This document shows positions 1-12,700 of a stretch of 64,000 bases of DNA, piece after piece. The notes below the pieces were generated by a model, which had not been told where the DNA came from, did not search any database, and saw nothing but the letters and a program-made list of their open reading frames with translations. A program made the translations under genes and the position numbers. This DNA is from Selaginella moellendorffii (Eukaryota > Streptophyta > Lycopodiopsida > Selaginellales > Selaginellaceae), in assembly GCF_000143415.4 (NCBI RefSeq), contig NW_003314261.1, positions 2,612,904-2,676,903 on the forward strand, read 5' to 3'. The first letter of the stretch is position 1; each line of letters starts with the position of its first letter.

Positions 1-2394
1 TCATTATTATAAATTATTGATGATGGTATGATTATGAGTGAAGAGTTATATTGGATTGCTTCAACATTTTCCATGATTTTTGCAATGAAGTTAAAGCTAT
101 AACTCAAAATATTCAAATTATTAGGAACTCATCATCAAAATAATTTGCTGCGCATTGCATGCAACAACACTTGGTTTTAGTAGTGTTATTCTTATTTATT
201 AATCTAACTGATGAAATGGAACTTTATATTATGAACATGTTTATAATTTATAAACATAAGAATAATATTTTTGAATATCAACCATTAAATGGTAGAATAA
301 AGTAAAATATACTAGAAAATGTTTAGAAAACTTTATAAATTTTCTACCACAAGAAAATTCTACAAGATTAATCTAAATGAGTAACAACCATTAGATGGTA
401 AAATATATCCTAGAATATTCAAGATATTCTAGGTATATCCACTACCATCCCAAACCAAAAAGTGGTAATGACAAAAACAAGACAAAAGAAAATAAGAAAA
501 ATCATTTATAAATAAAAATATTTTGTGTTTGAAACTAACCTTAAGTTAACATAAGGACCTAATCTAGGTGTGGATTGTAGATGCTTATTTGAACCAGTGG
601 TCACAAATATACTCTAATGAATAATAAGAGACTTCCCATTTTTTTGACTATTTAAACATATTTTTCCCCATTAAAAATTCACACCTGTTACAATGGAGCC
701 TAGAATTGGTTGTGAGAACACTAAATTGCTCTTCTCACTACATTTGAGAACCTGATAATTGGGTAAATTCTTGAAACACCATATAAACTCAAGAGCTTCC
801 TTGTATTCCAGAACTCTGAAGCTAAAAAATACATTCTCCCAACACCTTCAAAAATCATTCCTTCAAAAAACCAAAACTAGAATAATAGGTTACTTTTATC
901 TCTAGTGCTGAGATCCTCCACAAACTATGTCCCTAGAATTGCCTTTGCATGCCTTCCAAGGGCAACGTCTTATCATTGAACGATTGAACACCACCTCCAA
1001 AACCATTGCCTATTGTCGCATTACATGCCTCCATGGCTTTTCGTGTAAATACAATATATATTATGGAAACTTTCAATTGTCATCAATTGTAATTTGTTAG
1101 CGAAGATCAATCCTTCTGCAATAAACAAACAAAAAATATTTCACCATGGAGTGGACAAAACCTGACACTTAGCCGAGCAGGAGGTATAAGGCCGATGGAA
1201 CTCTGCTTGGAGTCCAGCAGCAGCAGTGGCGACCATGTCTGGCTTGAGATCCTGTAGACACACAGCTCGAGGAGACCGAGGACTACCACAGGCACCCGCA
1301 CAAATAAACCGCTCCTGGGACGATCTCCCGAGGAAACAGCCCTGGATCACTCAGTGGCATTGCCCAACGTCTCGTCCAATAGCATAAATGCTGGGGTTGT
1401 CATCACTCCTCCACTGCCACCTTTTCACGTTTGCATGCATGGGAGGAGGATTCACCAAAGACAACCGACAGGGGAAATATGTGAAGTAGGCAAACTGGCA
1501 TGTCACTGACCATGAATCCCAGCGGCAGGCTCTTCCATCGCGCAGCCCCGATCGAGGAAGTTAACAAACTTGAGTGAGTACTCCTCCCCTGCCGAGCTCC
1601 TCCTGGCAATTAAAACAATGTGGCTTCCATCGCTGCAAAACCCAAGCTTGGGAAACGATGCCAGTATCTGATTTTGGCCAGCTCCAATGCCTCCAGCTCT
1701 CCCGCTACTGCCGCACAACAGCGACGCGAACAGCAATCGTAAACGAGGACTCGAGCCATAGACCACCCAAAAGTTTGAGTCTAGGAACGCCTAGAATATG
1801 GCAATGAAAGCACTCGATCTCACAACCCAGTCCTTTGGTGGAAGTCGAGTCCAGTGGCGAGTGAGGGGATTGGTGACGATCAGCTTGTCTCGCCTGGTCT
1901 CCACTAGGAGCAAGCCCGCTGAAGTTGCCGCCCGCACGTGGAAGAGCTCCTCGGGAGGTAGCTAGAGATCTTGTTGCCATAAAAGTTGAGGGAGATCACG
2001 GCTGGTGCCAGGATTTGAAGGCGAGCTTGGCGGCCTGGAGAGGGAAGTGATCGAGAAGCTTGAGCAGCATGGTATGTACATTCCTCAAGAGGCCCTTAGG
2101 GACTATTACAAAAACCGGGCCACTTTGGCCCCTAGTGCGGCTCTAGTGTTATAGCTACGGCGGGCCAGCGATCAGGACCTGCTGCAACCGTCCTCGTTAG
2201 AGTGAGTTGATGTCCCCTCTCCTTGCGCTCGCCAAATCCTATCTGGGGGGTGCCACCTCCACTTCGGTCCCTGTGGAGGCAGCCACTGGCTCAGCCATGT
2301 TCTGGCTGGATCTGGTTTCGCTTGCCCTTCCAACTGGGCCTGCCGCGATCCAATGGCAGCTAGGGAGAGTTACCACCATGTAGAAATGATGGCT
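1..2394. other. Left flank, repeat-like, no supported gene
   Basis: The first ~1.1 kb is AT-rich and holds one copy of a dispersed repeat (see 361-450). From ~1140 the base composition becomes more balanced, but only short overlapping frames are seen on both strands. On the + strand about 2011-2154 there is an open stretch of 47 codons that looks protein-like (many E, L, G), without start, homology or splice context that I recognise. Nothing here is called as a gene. Confidence 0.5.
361..450 (+). repeat. Dispersed AT-rich repeat, copy 1 (inverted partner at 33196-33274)
   Basis: The segment ending in ggtatatccactaccatcc is the reverse complement, with scattered mismatches, of 33196-33274. 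The outer flanks also match: both copies lie next to the near-palindrome tgtttataatttataaaca (about 239-257 and 33301-33319). This marks two members of one repeat family, probably a non-autonomous DNA element. No target-site duplication could be fixed by eye. Confidence 0.55.
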
Positions 2395-2502
2395 CATATC
2401 CGAGCTAGTGCTTGTTCCGTGCTTCCCAGATCACTTGGACGCCAATGGACCACCAAATCACCCATCGCTCTAACCCAACTCACTATGTTTGCTACTCCTT
2501 AA

Positions 2503-3426
2503 CATGGTTGGTCCCGATCGTTCCGAATGCCAACCGGCCGACTGCCCGACCGTAGTTATCTATCGACGGGCTGTGAAAATGCCGAACGGCCGAACGGTTC
2601 ACAAAATTTTTTTGAAAAAAAAAAAAACATTTTTAGTAAAACCACATTAATAAAAGTAGGAAAACCAAAGCATTAAACCAAACCAAACCAAACCAAACCA
2701 AAGCATTAGACTAAACTAAACCAACTACTACTCATTTTCTTCAACATCTTCGGCAAGTCCCTCGACATCTCTAGCATCTTCCTCAACAATCACATCTTCA
2801 TTTGGAAGATCTTCTTTGGCTAAATCTTCTATACTAAGAGATTCAAGCCTAGATTACATCTCTACATTTGAAAGGGCATTTGCTATTTGCTCCACAAACA
2901 TTCGGTGAGCTTGGTTCTGAACATGAAGAGGAACATTTGAAGCACTACATGCTTAAATATCATGCCCAAAAACTTTAGCAAGATGCGCCTTGATGCATTT
3001 CGGCAGACCGCCATACATTTTACCACAATAATTACATTTCCAATGCTCAGCTCCTTTGCCGGAAGCATAAGGAGTGAGCTTGGTAACATGGGACCATGCC
3101 CAATCGGGTGCCATCGCTCAATTGTGCCAGAATCGCTATGAATCTCTACAATCAAATCTCTGGAATCACTGAATTTCCATTTTAGGGCAAAAACTTCAAG
3201 TGTTGCGGACTGGGCGATTTGATTTGCGAGGCCTCAGTGCTGCTCCACGCTCAATCGAAAACAGAGGCAGGTATGCACGCAGCTCCTATGCCCTCCTCGC
3301 CGCAGCAGCATCAGAAATCTAGCGCGATCACCATTTTTTTTGCCGAACGGAATCATCGAACGGACCTGTCCGACCGCGTTCGGCGGCGGTCGGGGTTTCG
3401 GCCGAACGCGGTCGGGACCAACCATG
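2503..3426. mobile_element. hAT-like DNA transposon, 924 bp, non-autonomous
   Basis: Perfect 15-bp terminal inverted repeats (catggttggtcccga at 2503-2517, its complement at 3412-3426) are flanked by an 8-bp near-identical target duplication, ctccttaa at 2495-2502 and ctccctaa at 3427-3434 (one mismatch). Eight-bp duplications are the hAT hallmark. GC-rich subterminal repeats with ccgaacg/gaccgcg words lie inside both ends. The interior encodes a degenerate BED zinc finger on the minus strand, which supports hAT. Confidence 0.75.
2728..3114 (-). pseudogene. hAT transposase N-terminal fragment with BED zinc finger, broken
   Basis: Read on the minus strand from ATG at 3114, a 53-codon frame has the BED finger pattern WKCNYCGKMY...IKAHLAKVFGH (Cys-x2-Cys then two His). 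It stops at TAA (2953-2955), but the same frame continues without shift through MFVEQIANALSN, a second stop, and a strongly acidic tail ending in EDVEENE and TAG at 2728. So one reading frame carries two nonsense codons. The catalytic core and dimerisation domain of a hAT transposase are absent. It is internal to the 2503-3426 element. Confidence 0.7.
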
Positions 3427-3962
3427 CTCCCTAACCCGAGTACCCCAGCCATGCCCTCCCCAGCACGCGATCCTTTGCCATGCAGCTCCAGTACTCGGGC
3501 CTCACACATTCAAACTACTGTAGAGCTCTTGCTTCGAAGTCTTGAGTGACCCCTAGCTCTCTTGTCGCTCCCAAAATCTGTTTCCATGTTTCTTTGGCCA
3601 CTTTGCAATCCCACAGGACATGAGTCATGCCGCATTCCTTCCATTTATGGGCATCCTGATTGTAAAGTGTTGCTTGTAAATCCACGTCCACTTGGATCCC
3701 ATATCGTTCTCCTGGTTCCAGCCACCAAAATCCAATCGCTTGAGCTGGAGATGGAGTGGGAGATTCGCCCAGATGGATGCATTGGAGAGCTGCAATGGAA
3801 AGAACATCCCGGAAGAATCTAGGATCGAAATCGACGAATTACCTTTCAGCATTGTCAATGCCGTCTGCCGCTCGTGCGCTTCATTTCCCGCCACAGCAAA
3901 CTCTTTATTGAGCCCTAAAGAGAGTTTGAATTTTAGGGTTCTATGCAAGTTTCCCTTGGAGA

Positions 3963-5864
3963 ATGCAGGCTGCCGTGAAGCTCGAGCCATGGGAGAGAGT
4001 GCCGTGGTCGACCGTCAAATCCGTGGTGCTGCGCCTCCAATCCATGATCTACCGCGCCGCCGTGGCCAACGACACCGCCAAGGTACACGCATTCCAGTCG
4101 CGGCTGCTGGAAAACGCTCACGCGCGCCTCCTGGCCGTGCGGCGGGTCACCGAGTCGAATCAGGGCGAGGCGTCGCTGGGCGTGAACGCGCTCATCACCA
4201 GCGAGGCCCGAATCGCGCTCGCCAGGACGCTGCGCATCACTGACAAGGGCCTGCCCTTTTGCGTCACGCGGCGCCGCCGGCTGGGGCGATGCTTGCAGGA
4301 CGTTGTCCGCGATCGCGCCAAGCAGATGCTCGTCAAGCTCGCGCTGGAGCCGGAGTGGGAGGCTCGGTTCGAGGATGGATCCTTCGGGTATAGGCCTCAC
4401 AGGAGCTACAGAGACGCCATGGACGCCATCACTCTCTCGCTCAAAGGCAAGGAGAAGTACGTTCTCGTCGCTCACTCGTGCTACATTTTTCAGGAGTTTG
4501 AGCACCGCGCGGTGATGAGCAAGCTGAGGAACTCGCTGCCGATCATCGCGTCACAGGTGGAGGCGTGGCTGAATGGAGGGATCATGGCACTCCGGTGGCT
4601 GAATCCGGGGTATCCAAGAGCTGGGGACTTTGGAGTGATCACTCCGCTGCTGGCTAACATCGCCATGCATGGATTGGAGACCGCCTTCTACGAATGGTTC
4701 GCGAAGTTCTATCCCGGCCATCCAGCTCCGCTCTTCGTCCGCTACTGCGAGCAGTTCGTCGTGGTCAATCGCTCTCATGCCTTCATCCTCGATGCTACTG
4801 TGTTTGTCCGGGATTGGTTGCGTGGAGTTGGCATCAAGCTCGATACGGATAGATACACGATCACGGACTCGAGGTCGGGCTTCGAGTTCCTGGGATTTAA
4901 GTTCCAGCACGCCATGAAAAACGAGGAGATGAGGCTCAAGGTGAGGCCTTCCAGGAACTCTTACAGGTTGTTTTTGTCCGAGCTCAAGACGGTCATCTCC
5001 CAGTCACGGGGAGGGTCGTGCTACAATCTTATAAGTCGGATGGCTCCGAAAGTTGTGAGGTGGGGGCACTACTTCAAGTACTGCCATGCTCGAGGGGTGT
5101 TTCGGAAGCTCGACAGTATGATCTATCAGAAGCTGAGGCCGTGGGTGTTTCGGAGGCGGAGGAACATGGGACGGGCCAAGGCCAAGCTCAAGTTTTTTCC
5201 AGAGAATCAGGTTTATCTCTTTGAAGGGACTGAGCGGCGGAGCTCATGGGTGCTCACGGATGGAGGGACGGAGAGGAGAAGGCCGGTCTTTTTGCCTCTG
5301 CTTCGCTGGTTCTCGGGTCAAGGGAAACTCGCCAAAAGCCGTGATGAAATAATGATCAACCTCAATCAAGTTGCTCTTCCGGATCCGAGGAGGTACGAAC
5401 TTGGTTTGTCTTTCCTTGAGTTTCAAATTGGTTTTTCTACGTAGGCGACGTCGGATTGTTCAGCTGGATACTCTGATAGATCTCTGGTCCACTGAGAATC
5501 TTCTTAAGCTGGACGACGAAGAGCTCGAGGATTTTGCACAAGTGATGAAACTGGTAAGATCAGACGTATCCAGTATTTCTGTTACCGAAAAGTGTGTGCT
5601 TGCAGGGAAACAGGGTACTTTGGAAAGCTGTTACTGATCAAGACGACGGACACTACGTTTATCTGTACGACAATCCCGTACGCTGTGCTGCTTTTCCATA
5701 TTGTTTCTTTCACTCATTTGCTAAACTTTCAGGTGTTCGTGAGAATCAAGGAGGACATTTCCAGAAAACTAGACTTTATGTTCTCCGAAGCTGAGAGCGC
5801 TAAGCTGCTGACAACAGAATGCGGTGACACTACTTCGCCGCAGCATGGACACTTCAAATTTTAG
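3963..5864 (+). CDS. Nuclear group II intron maturase-like protein, RT catalytic residues lost
   Basis: CDS join 3963-5392, 5445-5553, 5606-5677, 5733-5864 (580 aa). Order of domains: RVT_N-like N-terminus (RRVTESNQGEASLGVN, ~res 60-75), reverse-transcriptase fold (LALEPEWEARFEDGSFGYRP; GVITPLLANIAMHG; GFEFLGFKF), maturase domain X (YNLISRMAPKVVRWGHYFKY...KLDSMIYQKLRPWVFRRR), then a C-terminal stretch resembling that of cyanobacterial-type LtrA proteins without an HNH nuclease. The YADD box is replaced by RYCEQF and the first catalytic Asp region reads LVAHSCYIF, so DNA synthesis is not expected. The family helps fold and splice organellar group II introns. Three introns of 52-55 nt near the 3' end show that it is a nuclear gene. 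No clear transit peptide is seen at this start, so an upstream exon could be missing. It may be an nMAT homologue or an independent transfer. Confidence 0.8.
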
Positions 5865-7386
5865 CTATAGCAAGTCTCAACTAACACTTGTTGAGTACCC
5901 CTTATCATGGCTTGCGAAATAAGTTTATTATTGTATGAGAAAAAGACTTTAAGGGTATTCAAAATATATTGATGCTTAATGCTTTTAGCCAAAAGGCTTT
6001 TACTTTTAGGATGGTGTTCGTTGGTTACGAGGTGATTTATAATTCTAAGCCTAAAAAATGCATGGACATGTAAAACAGTCTATGTACATAAAGACTAATT
6101 TGTTTTTGGAGGCTTTCAAGTGTCTTTCTAGTTTGAAATTATTTATAGACATTGTCTACACGCAAACTAACAGGTGTTGGAATTTGGTAAACAGTATGTT
6201 TAGGAACCAAAGACCAACAACCTATATATGGATAAAATTTTGTCATTGTTGACTTTTAATGTCTTTCTAGTCCAAAATTGTCTATGGATATTGTTGAGGC
6301 CAAATTCTGAACCTAAAAATACTAAAAAATAAAAATCACAAAAGTAATTAATGACTTAGAGATGAATATCACCAACTCACTATGACAGCTTTGTGCACCA
6401 TGGTGCATCTTACTCGTTACTACCTTGTAGAAGGCTATTGCAGTTGGCTATCCTAGATTTGTTACCCTTTGAGATAATGTCTTCAATTATAGTCCTTCAT
6501 AAATTTCTTGAGTTAGGGAAGTCATCTATTAAAGCATGAGTTATGTGCAAGAATTTTTTTGGCTTCTTTAGGGGTGATGAAGTAACATTATTTGCCAATT
6601 GATGTTTACATATGGCATTTGGTGATTCATCTTCCCGCTTCTTAGCAGTGAAAAACAAACATCAAAATGTTCTTGAATTCTAACTTATGGGTCTTTAGAT
6701 GCACTAACTACTGTCACCATAGATTTTCTAGTCAAGGGTGGCATTATTGGTGCCAAAGCCATTGAAGGTGGAAGGGTGGCCTTCATTTGTACAGGTGGGT
6801 TGGGGTGGAAGTCTATGTGGCTATATCATAAATATCCCAAAAAACACACTTGCTTCAAATACCTTCCCTAATTTCTTAAATGCATCTTTAACCATTTTCA
6901 GGTCCACATGGTGTGAGTCCATCTCAAGCCTCATCATTATAATTGAGAAGTATAGTGGAGGTTTAGTATTGTAAGCATGCACAAACGACATTTTGTCTTT
7001 GTGCTTAGATGTAAAAATTTGTTATACAAGCTTGAGTAGATATTTGTATTAACCATTTTTGCATGTTGGTGAAGAGGCTAAAGAAAAAATATGCCTTCAA
7101 CCCAAATGTATTTTATGTAGTCATGGTGCCAAAATGTTACCAAGAACTTAGAGTTGGAGGGTGTAGCATGGATTTTGAAATCTACTACTTCCAATATATG
7201 CTTGCTAAATCAGTTTAGAACATCTTGTCTTTAAAAGCTAGGATCATTAATTTGCAAAATGAGGATGATATTTTCATTCTCCTAGGGTTAAAAAAAATTC
7301 AAATAAAAAAGACATTTAAAAAAAACCAAAAATGAAGATGCAAGAACAAGTCACAAGCTCTTTGAATTTGATTGAACTACCACAAA

Positions 7387-7674
7387 ATGCTTTATTTCGT
7401 TAAAGTGGGACTTTTCATTATCCCACTTATGGTGTGTGGCCACATGCCATTTTTATAACAACAATAAAAAATTGAAGTTTTAACTTTATAATTTATAAAT
7501 TAAAAACTTTTCATATGATTTTGTGTTATAATATTGTGAAATATAAAAAAATAAATTAAAAAACTGATAAAAATATTAATAAATATTAATTAAGTACTAG
7601 AAAATGGCATGTGGACACATGCTAATTAATGTCCCACTTTACTGAATAAGTCCCACTTTAACGAAATAAAGCAT
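7387..7674. mobile_element. MITE-like element with 26-bp perfect terminal inverted repeats
   Basis: Left end 7387-7412 (atgctttatttcgttaaagt then gggact) is matched by its exact complement at 7649-7674. Weaker inverted similarity continues inwards to ~70 bp (gtggccacatgccattttt versus gtgtccacatgccattttc). The interior is AT-rich and non-coding. Both ends are flanked by caaa (7383-7386 and 7675-7678), a possible 4-bp target duplication. The superfamily cannot be fixed from this. Confidence 0.65.
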
Positions 7675-8361
7675 CAAACAAATAGCTTCACTGCTATATG
7701 TTCAACATAGCAACCCACAACAACCCAAGTAGGATGTAGCAACATTAATTACTTAATAGAGGGATTCATTTGCAGTCACAATCATCTCCATCTTAAAACT
7801 TTCAAGACCATGTAAACAAAATATGAATGAATTTCTTATATTCCATTATAAACTTACAGATTGCAATTATGATAATACCATGATATGTTTATTAATCTAG
7901 CAATTAATTACTAATTCATTACCAAAGTAATATTTGACAAATTCTAATATCTTACCTTATTTAAAAAGTGTGATTTTTAATTTAAACATATAGCACTTAA
8001 TCTAGCAAAGTTTAGCATTACTATAAAAAACCATGAATATACCAATACAATCATAGCCATTGATTCATTTGAGCCATCCAATAGCTCAAGCCCTAACCTA
8101 AGTTTATTTAAATATTGATATAAAGTTTGAGCAAATCACTCCATTGCAGCAAAAGATGATAGATATCTTATAAAATCTTCTTGATGAAGAAATTTTTTTT
8201 ATCTATGGTTGACAACAATTTAGAAATAATACAACAAAAGGTTGCAACCTTTAAAGTTAGGTTAGATAATTTTATTCTTATGGTACATCTTTGAAATGAG
8301 TAAAACTTTTAGTGGAAAGAATTACACTAAAGAGACGATAAATAACCATTTAATGCGAATT

Positions 8362-8502
8362 CTAAAAGTTCACATACTTCATGATTATTCTTTTGAAAGT
8401 CCAAACGAGCCATTCTACTAAACCATTTGTTTGTGAATGATAAACACTTGTGAAAGTGTGGTATATCCCCAGCCAAGATGTTAAAACATGAAATGCCTCA
8501 AC
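8362..8502 (-). pseudogene. Ty3/gypsy-type integrase fragment
   Basis: The minus-strand frame reads TSVYHSQTNGLVEWLVWTFK, close to the conserved YHPQTNGLVER...MLSMYV region of Ty3/gypsy integrase cores, then ends in TAG after MKYVNF. The upstream part (VEAFHVLTSWLGIYHTF) fits the same domain. No LTRs, protease or RT could be recognised around it, so this is a short, old relic. Confidence 0.5.
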
Positions 8503-11500
8503 CATAAATATAAAATTATTATTTGAAAGAATCCATTATAGACATAAATGTTAGAACACTATTGTGAATATGATTTTAAAAGTTACTTATCGACTAATTC
8601 TTTTGGATATTCTTTCCTTATTATTACAACAGTAGAAAATTGGTATTGCTGGACCCTTTATTAATCTCTCTTGTGCTAGTGGAGTTAACTAGGCATTTTG
8701 AGTGTACTTAAACCAAACGAGCATAAGGATAGAATTTTTATGTACTATTAACTAAGTATACTTAGTTCGGTAAGGAGTTTAAGCCATATTGTGTTCCAAT
8801 TTTTTATTACATATATACATTAGAATGTTAACTATATTAAAAAATAGACTATATTCTAGTTCTATAATAGTGCTGGAGAGAATCATATGATATCTGCATT
8901 AAAAATCATATTGTGTTCTAGAAAATACTTTGATAACAATGCTCAATTGACATTTTTTCAAATAATTATCAATGAATAATAAGATCAATGGCCATTGTGA
9001 AAGATGTTGGATTTGAGTGAAAAAGTATAAGATTATTAATATTATCATGAAGGCCAAGATGGAAATGTTTCTTGAGAGATATATTCCATAAAATATTAGT
9101 GACAACTATTTGGAACTCAAATGTGTAGACAAATACAAACTTAAAGCTTTCACAGCGTGCTTGTTAAAATGGTTTTATTTCCATAGCTCTCACAAAAACC
9201 ATATGGTTTTAACAAAATGAAACTTAAGTACATATTTTTTCAACCATGTATATGGTTTATATATGCATGTTCTTTCTAAAGCAATAGTTATCAATATATA
9301 TAATATATTGCTCTATGAAACCTATTATGCATCTAGAATTCAACCTAGTTTCTATTATAGGTAACATATGATTGAGAAAGTATAAATTGATATGGTTTTA
9401 ATTTAGTTATCTCAAGTATTATTATAATAGCAGAATATACTATAGTTTTCAATATAGATAAAGTTATGGTGTATTATATGTAAAATAAAACTCCTTATCC
9501 AACGGCCCCAATCTTAGAACAATTAACATATGAGAAAAACACAATTCTAATGAAAATTAGTCAATTCTCAATAGTGTCTTTTCAACGTGAAATGACAATG
9601 GATTAAAAACCACCTTTATATGTATTGTGGAGGTGCAAATCAACTTCAGAAATAGTATTCTTATTTGTCCTCATACTTGTACAATAGATGTTGCAGATGT
9701 ACTTCCAATAAATATGAACATCCAGTCCAATTAAGGGTTGTTGGTTCCATTCCTTCTTCTTAAATTTCTAAACCTTTCTATATCATTATTCATCTTCAGT
9801 CTTCTAGTTTAAATGTTTCTTTTTAAATTTTAGACAATAGTGATATCAATGTAAACTTCATCAATTGGAAATTTGCAATTTCTCATGGCATTTTTTTTTC
9901 AACTAGAACAACATCCAAGTTATGCTGAAATGATAGATGGTCGATAAATCTCTTTTAAGCTCACCAAATATTAGATTAAGCTAGTAGAAGTGAAAGTATT
10001 TAGAATTTGTTATAGTATCACTTTCAATATTGTCTCTATACAAAAATACCTTCATCAATTTTAATCTTTCCTTGGTTTGAGCTAGTGAATTTGACAATGG
10101 ATTAGAAATGGTGTGATGTTAATTAAACTATTTTCCTCTCTTCCAAGTCCTTTTCCTCTTCAATTTAAATCTATCACAATACTTTGGTTGAGTTTCGGAA
10201 TGTTGGTTGTTGTGATCATGTGTTATGAGTAATATGAGTAATTTCAATATGTTATAGAAGAGATGATATAGGCAAAAACATATAAAAGTAAGATAAATTG
10301 TTCATTTAAGTTTTCCTCTTTTCTTTCTCATTTTCTTCTTTCCTTGCATTATATCTTTCTTTCTCTAAGTAAATTCTACAAGATGATCAAAGTCTTAATA
10401 GTGGTATTGAAGTGTTGATCCTTTATATGTAGCTTCATTGGAGGGGTTGGGAGAGATAAAAAAATGTGTTACAAGTGTTTATGAAGTAGTATATGAAAGA
10501 TCAAATGTATGGAAATGAATAGTATTTGGCTGCAGGAATTTTTTGCTAACACTTGATTAGTGTCTCCATGGCAATTGATAACTTCTCAGCAGACTGCACT
10601 ATAGTTAGATTGCCAAAATCAATTAAAAAGAATTAATTATAAAAATAAAGAACCAAAAGATTAGACTTTAAGTTTAGAGTAGCAAAATCAACTCCAAAAA
10701 GGGAGGATCACAGAGTGGTACTAAAATTTAATAGACCAAATGTTTGGAATTTAATTTGACAAGCAAGGGAAAGGGAGAACCTAGGAGGGTAACATGACCT
10801 AGCCCAAAAGGTGGTTGACTTGATATTATTTGTTTAATTAGTAACAAAGAAGCCTTTTGTTGACCATTAGAGTTAACTAAATTGATTAGTGGTTTTGGCA
10901 AAAAGGATCTTAATGTTAATGATAGCATCAATGCTGCTAGAAAATCCTTCTTAACATTCTATTGCACATCCACTTAGCTTAAAATTTTAACACCATAACT
11001 TATTATAGATGCATGTGAGACTTAAAAGCAAAAATCATAAAACTTGTAAATATATGCATCTAAAGGCAAAGTCCTTTATCTGATCTTTAGGAAATAGTTC
11101 ATGAGATCAACATTTTAAAACTTCTTGATAAACAGAGCATGGAATCTTTTATCAAATCACTCTAAGAAGTCAATTTTGGATTAACTTTGAACTATGAAGA
11201 AAGATAGCCCATAAGCTTCATCATAAAAAAAATCAATTTTCATCTTGTCATTAGAAGGGTTCTGAAACTAACAACATTCTCAGAACTATAATTAATAATA
11301 AAACTTTTTGTTATTGCAAACATATAGTGATAACTTCCATTCTATAGCATGTTTGATGTACCTATGGTAATCACAGATAATGGATTGATTCAAACTTTAA
11401 ACGTCCATTTGAAGTAGAAAATCCTTAATGAAATTAACAGAATCCTTCACATTCTTGATGTCACTTTAAACCTCAATAATATAACATCCTTGCCTCAAGA

Positions 11501-12700
11501 TGATATTATCAAAAAGTCTCCTCCTTGTCATGACCATTATCACTGATGCCACACTTTTCATCAATATTAATATTCTGCTCCTCCACCATTCCCAAAAGAA
11601 CATTCTTAAAAGAACATGTTGTTCTGATATCAATGGAATGAATAAGGAGTGGATTTTAAGCTAACTTCCCAACCATAAATCATCTAAGTTATAGAATATT
11701 TTAAAAATATTTTTGTGGTTCATGTCATTTTCCCCTCATTCATAAACCAGCCCTAGACAACAGCCTTGGGAGCTTCACATAAAGGGAGTCCAAGACATAT
11801 GGTCATGGAGAAAAAATGTGTAAATGATAATATTAATAATATAATAAGTAACCATAAAAGAAAGAAAACAATACAACTTTCTCATATGACAATACAGTCA
11901 TGGAACAACAGAATGTGAATAAAGCAATGGCTCAAATTATATAGTAATACAACTACAATTCTCCTCTTCCTTGGGATTGTTATCTAAGTTATAATGAACT
12001 TTAGAAACACTTTTTTCATGTCATTTTCAATTTTCCACATAGCCTTATCTATAGAATAGCTATTCCACTAAATTAACAACTCCTAAGTTGTTTTATAACA
12101 TGTTTTCACCAACATTTGAGCAAGAATGTTAGCTAAATTAACTTTCTTAACATCAATCTCTAGGAGCTACTTTGACATCACCAAAGTGTAAACATACTTT
12201 ACTTCTTCACTTCAAAGGAATAATGTCATGATTTAGTCTAGATTGTTAAGAACTTGCTATAGCTCCAAAGGGAAGAATGATATGAAGTAACCTAAAGGGC
12301 CCTTATTGCCGGTTAACTTAGAATGTGTTTAAAGTATATACTTAACTGATAATATATTTAGATTATAAATAATTACTAATTTTCAAAACCTTTATAGCAC
12401 TAATTACTAAGTAAAAAAAACTATTTCATATTATTGGAAGAATTTGGAGTTGGATGACTTGTGCTGGCTGGCCAAAAGGCTGCTGCTGAAGACTGGCCAC
12501 CGATCTTCCAACACATTTTCCCAAAGATCTGGGACATAAGAAAAATACTGATACCCAGTGATCTCTTTAGTCTGTGAATCCCACATTCTAAAGTAGGTGT
12601 TCTGGACTTCTCTATTCTTTACGTTAACATGCAACTCAAGCGTCTACAAGCTTGGGAGACAAAATCAAACCTTACGAATTTTTCTTTAAAGCTTAAAGGT

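Larger units (their letters stand above)
2395..3739 (-). mobile_element. LINE (non-LTR) relic, 3' end of the RT ORF, split by a hAT insertion
   Basis: On the minus strand 3739-3515 reads like the zinc-binding C-terminal region of plant LINE reverse transcriptases: a Cys (KECGMTHVLWDCK) followed by a W-rich AKETWKQIL segment, ending in TAG. Beyond the inserted hAT-like element, minus-strand 2480-2400 continues with WWSIGVQVIWEARNK, the tail that normally follows this region in plant LINEs. Stops and frame changes show that it is dead. The two halves are separated exactly by the element at 2503-3426. The assignment rests on motif recognition only. Confidence 0.55.
5865..12700. other. AT-rich gene desert with old transposon debris
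   Basis: Strongly AT-rich with only short frames on all strands. Two items stand out and are listed separately: a 288-bp MITE (7387-7674) and a Ty3/gypsy integrase relic (8362-8502). A 67-codon minus-strand frame at 12431-12634 has protein-like composition but no family I recognise. No RNA gene or intact coding gene could be supported. Confidence 0.6.

Noticed and set aside
12431-12634. 67-codon minus-strand frame at the edge of the AT-rich desert
   Set aside because: Protein-like composition but begins at TTG, is short, and matches nothing I know.
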